Assembly: GCA_031553705.1 (NCBI GenBank)
Contig: JAVBLD010000069.1
Span: 1-22,380, forward strand
Direction of reading: 5' to 3'
Source of the DNA: JAVBLD01 sp031553705
GTDB lineage: Bacteria > Bacteroidota > Bacteroidia > Bacteroidales > Marinifilaceae
Length of the DNA: 22,380 nucleotides
Shown: one piece after another, positions 15,387 through 22,380 of the stretch
How the letters are laid out: each line of letters starts with the position of its first letter
How positions within the stretch are numbered: position 1 is the first letter of the stretch
The notes under the pieces: model-generated
Seen by the model: the letters and a program-made list of their open reading frames with translations, nothing else
The model's database searches: none
Told to the model about the DNA's origin: nothing
Position numbers and translations under genes: made by a program

Positions 15387-15465
15387 CAGGCAGCAAGAGC
15401 AGCAGAGCTTCGCTATTTCTCTCTTGTCCGTTGCCTCTTCACCTCTAAGCGATAAGATAACATTT

Positions 15466-16149
15466 ATGGGAAACAAAATTAATGATCCGATAGCGCGATT
15501 GATGGGTTTGAGATATAAATCGCATCCCTGGCACGGATTGGAGATCGGTGAAGAAGCTCCGGAAATAGTAACGGCATTCATCGAAATGGTACCCACCGAT
15601 ACGGTCAAATACGAACTCGATAAAGTCAGCGGCTATATAAAAATCGACCGGCCGCAAAAATATTCCAACGTAGTACCCGCATTATATGGTTTTTTACCAC
15701 AAAGCTATTGCGGCGATCTGGTTGCGGAATACTGCATGCAGCAAGCTCAACGGACAGGGATCCTGGGTGACAGCGACCCGCTGGATGTATGTGTATTGAC
15801 CGAACGGACCATCGCACATGGAGACATCATCGCACGGGTACGTCCCATCGGGGGGTTTAGGATGTTGGACGGGAATGAGGCGGACGACAAAATCATTGCC
15901 GTATTAAAACACGATGCAACTTACAACATTTATAAGGACATCTCCGAACTGCCCCATGTGGTGGTCGACCGGCTGAAACACTATTTCCTGACATATAAAG
16001 ATATGCCCGGCATGGAAGAGGAAGGACTGAGAAAAGTGGAAATCACGGATGTATATGGCCGGGAAGAAGCCTTTGAGGTAATCCGCCGAAGTCTGGAGGA
16101 CTACAAAAATCATTTCGAAGGCCTGGACGATATTCTACGTCGCGTATAA
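15466..16149 (+). CDS. ppa: inorganic pyrophosphatase, family I
   Basis: This is a 227-residue cytoplasmic enzyme that hydrolyses pyrophosphate to phosphate. Family I motifs are visible: VKYELDK (48-53 region), a YSNVVPALYGFLPQSY segment equivalent to the YPANYGF region, and the metal-binding GDSDPLDV (101-108) with Asp102, Asp104 and Asp107, followed by acidic residues at 140-141. It is longer than the roughly 175-residue E. coli enzyme, with an extended N-terminus and C-terminus. The frame is open to an ATG at 15424, but MGNKINDP at 15466 is the more natural start. A strong terminator follows. Confidence 0.93.
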   Translation: MGNKINDPIARLMGLRYKSHPWHGLEIGEEAPEIVTAFIEMVPTDTVKYELDKVSGYIKIDRPQKYSNVVPALYGFLPQSYCGDLVAEYCMQQAQRTGILGDSDPLDVCVLTERTIAHGDIIARVRPIGGFRMLDGNEADDKIIAVLKHDATYNIYKDISELPHVVVDRLKHYFLTYKDMPGMEEEGLRKVEITDVYGREEAFEVIRRSLEDYKNHFEGLDDILRRV

Positions 16150-16171
16150 CAATTTCAAGGCTATGATATAG

Positions 16172-16203
16172 TCCGGCGCACCAATCCAGCGCCGGATTTT
16201 TAT
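16172..16203 (+). terminator. hairpin terminator after ppa
   Basis: TCCGGCGC (16172-16179) and GCGCCGGA (16189-16196) form a GC-rich 8-bp stem with a 9-base loop, followed by TTTTTAT. The stop codon of ppa is 23 bases upstream. Confidence 0.88.
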
Positions 16204-16212
16204 ATTTATAGC

Positions 16213-16260
16213 TTTATATAAATGCAAACTTTTTATCCCGGTCATCGTTTTATATAAATG
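16213..16260 (+). repeat. 12-bp direct repeat and mini-ORF before the 772-residue protein gene
   Basis: TTTATATAAATG occurs at 16213-16224 and 16249-16260; the second copy contains the start codon at 16258. The ATG in the first copy (16222) opens an 11-codon frame whose TAA (16255-16257) directly abuts the second ATG. This may be chance in AT-rich DNA, or a leader peptide. Confidence 0.35.
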
Positions 16261-18576
16261 AGAATGAGGAATAAAAATTTATGGCAACAAATTAAAAGCT
16301 ATTATATGGAGATAAACGGTAAAAGAAAGTTAAACAGGCTTTATGTCTATGGTTTAAGCCTGTTTGGTTCTATCATGTTTGCTTTCGGACAAGCAACAGC
16401 GCAAGACGGCACGACCCAAGACGTGGGTTGGCCCCGCCAGATAGAAGCAAATGGAGTTAAGTTGATTTACTACCAACCTCAGATTGATGAATGGAAAGAC
16501 TATAAAGATCTGAGCGGCAGATTTGCCTTTTCGCTCACTTCCGGAGGAAAGGAATCGCTCGGCGTAGCCGCCTTCAAAGCAAAAACATCAACGGACAAAG
16601 AATCCCGGACAGTTTATTGCCACGATATCTCCGTTACTGATGTACGTTCACCTTCAATGGATGCAAAAACCTTGCAAACAATGGAAAAGCAATTGAAATC
16701 ACTCCTGCCCACCGACGGGGAGCCTATTTCAATGGACCGGCTGATGGCTGATCTTGACCGGAAGAGTGTCAAAGCAAACGGCATTGCAGTTAAAAACGAC
16801 CCGCCAGAGATATTTTATAGCGCCCGTCCCGCAATCCTGCTGATGGTAGAAGGCGATCCGGTATTGGCGCCAATTGAAAAAAACAGTATGCAATTTGTAG
16901 TAAACACCAACTGGGACCTCTTCTTTGACCCGGCCGGAAAGACCTATTACCTCCTGGTGAACAGCGCCTGGTTTAAAGCACAGGCGTTGGAAGGCCCCTG
17001 GACGCAAATAATGGTCTTGCCTGTCGACATGTCCCGCCTGCCTGCCGGAGGAAATTTTGACGATGTTAGAAAAATGGTACCTCCTCCCCCTCCATCCGGC
17101 TCGGTTCCTTATATCTTTTTCAGCGGCATGCCCGCAGAACTTCTGCTGTCGGATGGCAATCCGGTATATACAAAGATTCCGGACACTCAACTGTTCTACA
17201 TAAGCAATACGGACAACGATATTTTCCTGGACAACAGTACAAAAATATTTTATGTATTACTGTCCGGCCGCTGGTTCCAGGCAAAATCGTTGGAGGGAAA
17301 ATGGAGCTACGCAGGAAACGACTTGCCTGCAGACTTTGCAAAAATTCCGGTGGATTCTCCGAAAGCGACAGTCCTCTCTTCCGTCCCGGGGACAACAGAA
17401 GCTGCCGACGCCGTTATGCTGGCACAGATACCGACAACCGCCGTAGTCAATAAAGCGGAAGCGGAAGCAAAAGTACAGGTATCCTACTACGACGGGACTC
17501 CACAATTCAAGCCGATCGAGCAGACCTCTCTGCAATACGCTGTCAATACCGAAGACAGGGTGATCAAAGACGGAGACTTATACTATCTCTGTTTTCAAGG
17601 GGTTTGGTTTATGTCCACCACTCCGCAAGGCCCCTGGAAAACGGCCGACTCTGTCCCGGCAGAAATCTATACCATTCCACCGAGTTCCCCGGTATATAAC
17701 ATAACCTACGTAACCCAGACCAGTACCTCTCCGACCACTGTAGAGTGCAGCTATACGGCAGGTTATTTCGGAATGTTCATTCTTGGCCTAGCGATAAGCG
17801 AGGTCATCATATACGGCACTGGCTTCTACTATCCGCCCTATATTTATTGGGGTCCCAGGCCTTACCCGATCTATCGTCCCTGGCCTGTCACATACGGTAT
17901 GGGAGCAGTCTATAGCCCATGGACAGGAAGCTTTGCCGTAGGACGCGCCGCCTACGGTCCCTATGGAACTGCACGTTCCACCGCATGGTTCAACCCGGCT
18001 ACCGGCCGCTACGGCCGTTCGGCCACCATCCAAACCCCATACGGCGGAAGAACCGTTGCCAACGCATACAACCCTTGGACAGGTCGCTACGGAGCCACCA
18101 CCCAAGGCCACAACGCCTACGCACAATGGGGAAGCTCAGTAGTCTCCCGAGGCGGCTACGGCGTACATACCGGCCATGTCTCCACCCGCTACGGAGGCGT
18201 AGTAGGCTACCGGACATCAACCGGACAACATGGCGTAGTCCATTACGGACCTTACGGTTCCGTAGTCACCCGCACCAACAACGAAGTATACGCCGGCCAT
18301 GACGGAAATATCTACCGGAAAAACGATAACGGCACCTGGAGCCAATACAATAAAGGCAATTGGAATCAGGTAAGCAACACCACTCCGGCTAAACCAACCT
18401 CGACTAAGTCAACTTCGACCAGGACACTAAGTTCTCCATCTCCTTCTACCATGGAAGGCCTACAACGCTCGGAACAATCCCGCCAACGCGGCCAGATACA
18501 AATCCAACGCTTCAATAACTTCCGGCAACAAGGCATCCAGCGTCCCGGAGGAGGCATGCTATATCACAAAAGATAA
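16258..18576 (+). CDS. large secreted/envelope protein with three beta-type repeats and Tyr/Gly-rich tail
   Basis: I do not recognise a function. The 772 residues contain a signal peptide-like segment (about 27-49, ending GQATAQ). A leading domain follows (about 55-175), then three related repeats at about 184-250, 284-351 and 406-463, each ending in a W-F-x8-G-x-W signature (AWFKAQALEGPW, RWFQAKSLEGKW, VWFMSTTPQGPW). One hydrophobic helix lies at about 502-522. A Tyr/Gly/Pro-rich tail (523-700) has NPATGRYG and NPWTGRYG units and repeated YGPYG. The last 70 residues are Ser/Thr- then Gln/Arg-rich. An in-frame ATG at 16306 would give a tighter signal peptide (MEINGKRKLNRLYV). It is flanked by terminators, so it is probably transcribed alone. 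Envelope or surface location is inference. Confidence 0.8.
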   Translation: MRMRNKNLWQQIKSYYMEINGKRKLNRLYVYGLSLFGSIMFAFGQATAQDGTTQDVGWPRQIEANGVKLIYYQPQIDEWKDYKDLSGRFAFSLTSGGKESLGVAAFKAKTSTDKESRTVYCHDISVTDVRSPSMDAKTLQTMEKQLKSLLPTDGEPISMDRLMADLDRKSVKANGIAVKNDPPEIFYSARPAILLMVEGDPVLAPIEKNSMQFVVNTNWDLFFDPAGKTYYLLVNSAWFKAQALEGPWTQIMVLPVDMSRLPAGGNFDDVRKMVPPPPPSGSVPYIFFSGMPAELLLSDGNPVYTKIPDTQLFYISNTDNDIFLDNSTKIFYVLLSGRWFQAKSLEGKWSYAGNDLPADFAKIPVDSPKATVLSSVPGTTEAADAVMLAQIPTTAVVNKAEAEAKVQVSYYDGTPQFKPIEQTSLQYAVNTEDRVIKDGDLYYLCFQGVWFMSTTPQGPWKTADSVPAEIYTIPPSSPVYNITYVTQTSTSPTTVECSYTAGYFGMFILGLAISEVIIYGTGFYYPPYIYWGPRPYPIYRPWPVTYGMGAVYSPWTGSFAVGRAAYGPYGTARSTAWFNPATGRYGRSATIQTPYGGRTVANAYNPWTGRYGATTQGHNAYAQWGSSVVSRGGYGVHTGHVSTRYGGVVGYRTSTGQHGVVHYGPYGSVVTRTNNEVYAGHDGNIYRKNDNGTWSQYNKGNWNQVSNTTPAKPTSTKSTSTRTLSSPSPSTMEGLQRSEQSRQRGQIQIQRFNNFRQQGIQRPGGGMLYHKR

Positions 18577-18622
18577 GTGTTCTCAATAACTGTAAAAATA
18601 AAGAGGCTGTCCAAATTGAACT

Positions 18623-18658
18623 GTACCCCAAAAGTTTTTTATATAACTTTTGGGGTAC
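18623..18658. repeat. perfect 14-bp inverted repeat between convergent genes
   Basis: GTACCCCAAAAGTT (18623-18636) and AACTTTTGGGGTAC (18645-18658) are exact reverse complements around an 8-base AT loop. It lies between the 772-residue protein gene and the oppositely oriented YdeI-like gene. It could be a bidirectional terminator, though no clean T run follows on either side, or the trace of a mobile element. Confidence 0.6.
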
Positions 18659-18835
18659 TTCCCCATTTTGCAAAACGGGAAATTATCAGTTTCGATAAAA
18701 TTTCTTAACCCTTTTTCTTTTTGACTCAAATTCGAATTTAAGATTGATGTAACATCAACCTTATTATATCCTTTAACTATAAATAAACATCTTAGAAAAA
18801 ATATTCTGAAAAGTGGCAGGACTTTCGTCTTATTG

Positions 18836-19321
18836 TTAGTCTGTAAGCTTTTGATGTCTGGAAAGTCTGACAAGTGTTTTTGCTATCCTGTCCACTTTTG
18901 TTTGGTCCATCTTGGCAGAATATATCCACTTGACGTAATTGTGTCGTTCGCTTTCGTTAAGCGAATTAAAAAACTGCAATGCTGAGATGTCTTCCTGCAG
19001 GCACAACGCCAATTCTTCAGGAATTTCCAACAGTTCATTGTCGGGATATAAAATGATGTGGACATAATCGCCCGCTTCTTTTTTAATTTTCTTTCTGATT
19101 TCAGCCTTTACTGATAGAAATACTTGTCCCGTACCTTTCACTGTCGGCAATAAATGGTAATTGCCGATTTCATAACCGTCGATACTGCCTTTCACTTTCA
19201 CCCAACCGAACGGGGAGTTTTTATCAGGCGGAATTTCGGGGATAATTGTATATGTCCAACCGCCTTTGCCGGGAGATTTCTCCAGCAAATATTTTTTATT
19301 TACCAATGGTTTTTCACTCAT
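18836..19321 (-). CDS. DUF1905 / YdeI-OmpD-associated family protein
   Basis: The protein has 161 residues. The N-terminal half (about 10-95) fits DUF1905, a small beta fold, with WTYTIIPE, GWVKVKGSIDG and a KAEIRKKIKKEAGD segment. The C-terminal part (about 105-155) fits the YdeI/OmpD-associated helical region, with FFNSLNESERHNYVKWIYSA and a basic end. The function of this widespread family is not established. It is probably the last gene of the minus-strand operon, 80 bases downstream of the GyrI-like gene. Confidence 0.8.
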   Translation of the reverse strand: MSEKPLVNKKYLLEKSPGKGGWTYTIIPEIPPDKNSPFGWVKVKGSIDGYEIGNYHLLPTVKGTGQVFLSVKAEIRKKIKKEAGDYVHIILYPDNELLEIPEELALCLQEDISALQFFNSLNESERHNYVKWIYSAKMDQTKVDRIAKTLVRLSRHQKLTD

Positions 19322-19401
19322 ATTATTTTACCGGAAAAAGAAAGAGGTTGCATCCATGAAGCGACACAGCCCTCTTGTTATTATTGCAGAATACCTAAAT
19401 C

Positions 19402-19875
19402 TTATTTCACAGGAATACATAACTCTACCGTCCAAGGAGTATTAGCGTCCTGGGTATCACCGTCACAGCTTATATACAGTTCATAATGATCCCGTAAATC
19501 ATATTCATACCCTTTCCCGTTGAAAGCTGAGTATGCTTTTTGCCATGCTTCGCCATACTCGGACATGGTTACCTCTACCTGCATCACAAAATACTTGCCC
19601 CCGTTTATTGTGTAGTGTTGCATTCCTTCACCGGGCTCAATTCCTGAAATATTTTCCAGACATGCTTCCGAGCGTAATTTTTCAACCGGGGTATGCATAG
19701 GATCGTCATGATAAACACCCACCATTCTGGGAGAAGCAGCCCACAGGTTGTTTGCTCCTGCCCATGCGGCAAGTCTCTCAAATGCACCTGCAATACCCGA
19801 ATACTCACCGATGTGTGAAATGGCAATCGTTTTGATTGGTTCAAGATCTTTAATCCCTGTACTGTTAATTTTCAT
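19402..19875 (-). CDS. GyrI-like / AraC effector-binding-domain protein
   Basis: This is a 157-residue single-domain protein of the GyrI-like (SbmC, AraC effector-binding) fold. IKTIAISHIGEYSGIAGAFE at the start, RMVGVYHDDP in the middle and the closing ELCIPVK are typical. Stand-alone members bind small molecules, some hydrolyse cyclopropane-containing toxins, and E. coli SbmC/GyrI protects gyrase; which applies here cannot be told. Its ATG overlaps the stop of the YafY-type regulator (ATGA, 19875-19872), indicating translational coupling and possibly a ligand-handling role linked to that regulator. Confidence 0.85.
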   Translation of the reverse strand: MKINSTGIKDLEPIKTIAISHIGEYSGIAGAFERLAAWAGANNLWAASPRMVGVYHDDPMHTPVEKLRSEACLENISGIEPGEGMQHYTINGGKYFVMQVEVTMSEYGEAWQKAYSAFNGKGYEYDLRDHYELYISCDGDTQDANTPWTVELCIPVK

Positions 19876-20801
19876 AAGTCTAATTTTTTAATGATTTGTT
19901 TTATAATATTTTTCACTTCAATAGGACTGATCACAGTTGTTGTATCGGCATTCGCCAATACCCACCTTGCCAAGGGTTCAAGTGAATAAGCCATATAGGT
20001 TTGTTCCATTTGTCCGTTTGCAAGTTCTTTTTCTCCGGTCAGTCCCATAAAATAACATCTGTCGGCATCATACCTGGCCACCTCTTTGCTTGTATATACG
20101 ACAACCTCTGTAAGACACTGAGGATCATTCACCTCAAGAAGCGACTCCAATGGCGGATGAACTTGGGTATGCCTTTCAGTTGTTGTCTCTATGTGGCCGA
20201 TACGGTCAAGCCTGAACATCCGGTACTCTCCCCGTGAATGGCACCAAGCCGATAGATACCAGTTAGGATGTGAATAAGTGATGCCAACCGCTTCCAAAGA
20301 TCTCTTGCTCTTCTTCTCGTCTGCATTGGTATAATTAACCTCAATGATCAATTTATCATTTATGCTACTCAGTATTGTCTGCAATAAATTGGGTAAACTC
20401 TCTCTTGCATTCCGGCTTTTATATACCGCGATGGCATCACCCATTTCGTGAATATAATTCTTATCGACCATCCGTAACGCGGCACGGATTTTATCCATTC
20501 CCTGACGAAAATAATTGCTGTTCTGGGTATCGGTGAGTTGTTCAATAATCTTTTCGGCAGTAAGAAATGCCATTGCTTCTTCCTTTGTAAACATGAGCGA
20601 AGGTAATCTATAGCCTTCAACTAGAGAGTAACCGATGCCCGAATTACCGCATATAGGCACTCCTGCTTCCGACAGGGTGTGCATGTCACGATAAATGGTG
20701 CGCAAACTTACCCCGAAACGTTCAGCCATATCGGATGCCTTGACAACCGGTCGCGACTGTAATTGTACCAGTAATGCCGATATGCGGTCGAGCCGGTTCA
20801 T
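19872..20801 (-). CDS. YafY-type transcriptional regulator (HTH + WYL domain)
   Basis: The protein has 309 residues. An N-terminal winged helix-turn-helix of the HTH_11 type (about 1-60, with MAERFGVSLRTIYRDMHTLSEAGVP) is followed by a WYL domain (about 135-220), recognisable from SHPNWYLSAWCHSRGEYRMFRLDRI, and a C-terminal WCX-like extension. WYL-domain proteins are usually ligand-sensing regulators of the genes beside them. It starts nine bases after the VOC gene stop and overlaps the GyrI-like gene by four bases, so it sits inside the operon it probably controls. Whether it activates or represses is unknown. Confidence 0.9.
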   Translation of the reverse strand: MNRLDRISALLVQLQSRPVVKASDMAERFGVSLRTIYRDMHTLSEAGVPICGNSGIGYSLVEGYRLPSLMFTKEEAMAFLTAEKIIEQLTDTQNSNYFRQGMDKIRAALRMVDKNYIHEMGDAIAVYKSRNARESLPNLLQTILSSINDKLIIEVNYTNADEKKSKRSLEAVGITYSHPNWYLSAWCHSRGEYRMFRLDRIGHIETTTERHTQVHPPLESLLEVNDPQCLTEVVVYTSKEVARYDADRCYFMGLTGEKELANGQMEQTYMAYSLEPLARWVLANADTTTVISPIEVKNIIKQIIKKLDL

Positions 20802-20810
20802 TACGGCAGG

Positions 20811-21233
20811 TTACGCTTCTTCATACATCACTGCCCAAAGCACACCATAACGGTCAACCACCTCGGCATAGCGTTTGGCAAAAAAGACTTCGGCAAGTTC
20901 GCATTCTATCTTCTGCGCACCTTCGGTCAGTTTAGCATAAACTTCTTCGGTATGAATAATGGAATCACAATCAAGTGTCAGCATGTGTCCCTTATTTCCG
21001 AAGTTGCGTTTATCATTTGGCAAACTGTCGGCGACACTTATTGACCCTCCGGGAAAAACGATGCAACAATGTAAAATCATTTGCTTGCACTCATCAGGGA
21101 TTGGCATTTCCGGAGTAGAGGGCATGGAATCGTAGCGGTAGAGGTTTTCTATTTTTCCTCCCAGTACACCGGCATAGAAGCTAGCAGCTTCTTCAGCCTG
21201 ACCATTGAAAATAAGATAAGATGTAAGTTTCAT
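20811..21233 (-). CDS. VOC superfamily (PhnB-like) protein
   Basis: This 140-residue protein is of the vicinal-oxygen-chelate fold, PhnB/glyoxalase-like branch. It opens MKLTSYLIFNGQAEEAASFY, has a mid-section HCCIVFPGGSISVADS, and ends in a RYAEVVDRYGVLWAVM segment equivalent to the 'DPFGHRW' strand of PhnB-like proteins. Metal-site residues cannot be assigned surely from sequence alone, and many members are non-enzymatic. It is the first gene of the minus-strand operon. Confidence 0.85.
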   Translation of the reverse strand: MKLTSYLIFNGQAEEAASFYAGVLGGKIENLYRYDSMPSTPEMPIPDECKQMILHCCIVFPGGSISVADSLPNDKRNFGNKGHMLTLDCDSIIHTEEVYAKLTEGAQKIECELAEVFFAKRYAEVVDRYGVLWAVMYEEA

Positions 21234-21260
21234 TTTGTCTGATATTTATAGATTTCTCTG

Positions 21261-21289
21261 CAAAGGTACACCATACTAGTGACAATGGT
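21261..21289 (-). promoter_or_regulatory. promoter -7 element and operator-like dyad for the VOC operon
   Basis: CAAAGGTA (21261-21268) reads TACCTTTG on the minus strand, a match to TAnnTTTG, 27 bases upstream of the VOC ATG. A good -33 element at 19-21 spacing is not visible. A dyad ACCAT-N10-ATGGT (21270-21274 / 21285-21289) lies in the spacer, with ACTAGT near its centre, where a regulator could act. Confidence 0.45.
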
Positions 21290-21450
21290 ATGTCAGCAAC
21301 TTTTTTTAATTTATACAAAAATAGCTATTATAGAATATCTATATCCTTTTCAAACACGATCTTTTCCGATTTTTCCAACGGAATTCAGAATTAAAATCAT
21401 TAATTTATCAAACAAACAATAAAAAGCTAAGATATAAAGCAAAAGAACTC

Positions 21451-21511
21451 GTAGACTAAACTGCGTCAGTAAAAGTAAGATTTTTAGTTTTACTGACACA
21501 GTTTAGTTTAC
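21451..21511. repeat. 24-bp near-perfect inverted repeat (long hairpin)
   Basis: GTAGACTAAACTGCGTCAGTAAAA (21451-21474) pairs with 21488-21511, with 22 of 24 positions complementary and a 13-base loop. No adjacent gene explains it. A second, smaller hairpin, TATTCTA (21521-21527) with TAGAATA (21533-21539) followed by TTTT, lies ten bases further on. Confidence 0.65.
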
Positions 21512-21539
21512 AGTCTCAATTATTCTATTCACTAGAATA

Positions 21540-22030
21540 TTTTACTTTGAAATGATTTGTAATCTCGTAGCTTAAATCCTGTTCAGGAATAGCTATATAC
21601 CAATTTGTATCAAACTCATAATTATATGAGAAAATACAAAAAATATTTAAACAAAAACCGCCTGCAAAACGTATGAACAAATCATAAAAGGTGTCAATGT
21701 TACCGAATCAATAACTTTTCCTTCTAGCATTTTGACACTTTGAGCTATTAATCCTGTTACTGCTTCAATACTATCAGTAGATGTGACTATCACATTGCTT
21801 TCATTTTCAAACCCCCGACATAACTGAGCGTCTTTCCCGGAAGGATATTCGCAAGCTTCTCCCCACTTGCCGAATAGACATACCTTACCGTCTGCCCGCT
21901 TTTTGTGATTTCCTGTGGTAAATCTAACCTTCACTAAACCCGCTTTACCTAAAGCATGTTGAACACGGATTATCTGTTAAAACCATGTTCTCCATGGGGT
22001 TAAACCGTTTCAATATATTACTTTGTGAAA
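21540..22030. other. low-information intergenic stretch with one doubtful minus-strand ORF
   Basis: No recognisable gene is seen here. A 95-codon minus-strand frame opens at a GTG (21934) and ends at 21647. In-frame sequence stays open upstream to a TAA without an ATG, so it may be a decayed remnant. It reads RFTTGNHKKRADGKVCLFG, then GEACEYPSGKDAQLC, and resembles no family I know. A frame ending FNPMENMVLTDNPCSTCFR lies in another phase just upstream, which would fit a frameshifted gene, though this is weak. Confidence 0.3.
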
Positions 22031-22196
22031 AATAGGAAAAGCAGAATAGCCGACAATTAAATAGTGGAAAAAAATCCTGTAATCTAACCTGGCTCCTTGA
22101 GCAACGCCTTTTGACAATAGAGATAACCGGCGTAAATCCGGAATTCCCGTTTAGAAAACTCGTATTTGACCCATAACCGCAGGGGCTTTTCCTATT
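22031..22196. repeat. 166-bp segment bounded by 12-bp inverted repeats, MITE-like
   Basis: AATAGGAAAAGC (22031-22042) and GCTTTTCCTATT (22185-22196) are perfect reverse complements, and the match can be extended outward with mismatches. The inner 142 bases contain no convincing gene. Size and layout are those of a miniature element, but target-site duplications are not evident. Confidence 0.35.
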
Positions 22197-22245
22197 CTTT
22201 TTAAAAATCAATTAAATGCAAATTTATGAAAAAAGAGACAAAAAC

Positions 22246-22380
22246 TGGAGTTCCTAACTTAGCCCGCACAAATAGTTAAGGTTGAATAATAATTTTAACT
22301 TTGAAAAATGGGAACAAAAAGACAGTATGACCGGGTGTTCAAGGAGCATGCGGTAAAGATGAGTTATGAGCGCAACAACC
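22246..22380 (+). mobile_element. left part of an IS3-family insertion sequence (cut by window edge)
   Basis: A transposase OrfA start at 22308 identifies the element. IS3-family ends usually lie 50-80 bases before orfA and begin with TG; TGGAGTTCC at 22246 is a reasonable candidate terminus. The other end is outside the window, so the boundary is not proven. Confidence 0.55.
22308..22380 (+). CDS. IS3-family transposase OrfA (partial, N-terminus only)
   Basis: The frame MGTKRQYDRVFKEHAVKM continues with SYERNN and runs off the right edge after 24 codons. The pattern basic-Tyr-x3-Phe-Lys-x2-Ala-Val is the start of the HTH_Tnp_1 domain of IS3/IS911 OrfA proteins, which bind the IS ends. The downstream OrfB integrase would be expected next. 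The identification rests on a short segment but a characteristic one. Confidence 0.8.
   Translation, partial: MGTKRQYDRVFKEHAVKMSYERNN

Noticed and set aside
16390..18576. Repeats of the 772-residue protein as known carbohydrate-binding modules
   Set aside because: Aromatic repeats suggest sugar binding, but I cannot match them to a defined module, so no such function is claimed.
18583..18873. 96-codon minus-strand frame overlapping the end of the YdeI-like gene
   Set aside because: It runs through the 14-bp inverted repeat, overlaps a real gene end in another phase, and has no family resemblance.
21945..22211. 88-codon minus-strand frame
   Set aside because: It spans the 12-bp inverted repeat segment and has a random-looking Ser/Arg/Phe-rich composition with no ribosome binding site.

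Overview
The window looks like a chromosomal segment of a Bacteroidales bacterium, possibly close to Parabacteroides. The taxonomic call is inference. It rests on the protein types, the weak or absent Shine-Dalgarno sequences before many genes, the Bacteroidetes promoter pattern (about TTTG, 19-21 bases, TAnnTTTG) before several genes, and tRNA genes without an encoded CCA. Most of the window is ordinary core genome. It is bounded on both sides by what look like cut-off insertion sequences: an IS21-like end at 1-142 and the start of an IS3-family element from about 22246.

Positions 412-6107 hold a compact four-gene plus-strand cassette: an AspT-type aspartate:alanine exchanger, a bifunctional aspartate aminotransferase/4-decarboxylase (AspD), a secreted type II asparaginase and an outer-membrane porin. 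Read together they suggest a complete route. Asparagine enters through the porin and is deaminated in the periplasm. Aspartate is exchanged for alanine across the inner membrane, and cytoplasmic decarboxylation consumes a proton, giving a proton-motive cycle fed by asparagine.

Positions 6235-9502 carry single plus-strand units: a pirin, a secreted DUF4369/TlpA-type thioredoxin-fold protein and a LuxR-type regulator with a PAS-like front half, each with recognisable promoters and/or hairpin terminators. On the minus strand follows rsmI (16S rRNA methyltransferase). Then come two identical tRNA-Glu(UUC) genes and rpsT, read from one strong promoter, and radC.

Positions 11875-13806 hold grpE-dnaJ behind a promoter with a perfect 15-bp inverted repeat. 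oxyR overlaps the end of dnaJ by four bases, so chaperone and peroxide-stress genes appear co-transcribed. gmhA and an inorganic pyrophosphatase gene follow. Next is a large unrecognised secreted or envelope protein of 772 residues, with three beta-type repeats, one membrane segment and a Tyr/Gly-rich tail.

Positions 18836-21233 are a minus-strand accessory operon: VOC/PhnB-like protein, YafY/WYL regulator, GyrI-like protein and DUF1905/YdeI-like protein. From 21234 to the right edge the DNA is mostly non-coding. It holds a 24-bp near-perfect inverted repeat, a 166-bp segment bounded by 12-bp inverted repeats, a doubtful ORF and the start of the IS3 element.

I found no CRISPR array, prophage or clearly undescribed multi-gene system. 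The best candidates for novelty are the asparagine-fed AspT/AspD cassette, the operator-like palindrome before grpE, the grpE-dnaJ-oxyR linkage and the 772-residue envelope protein.
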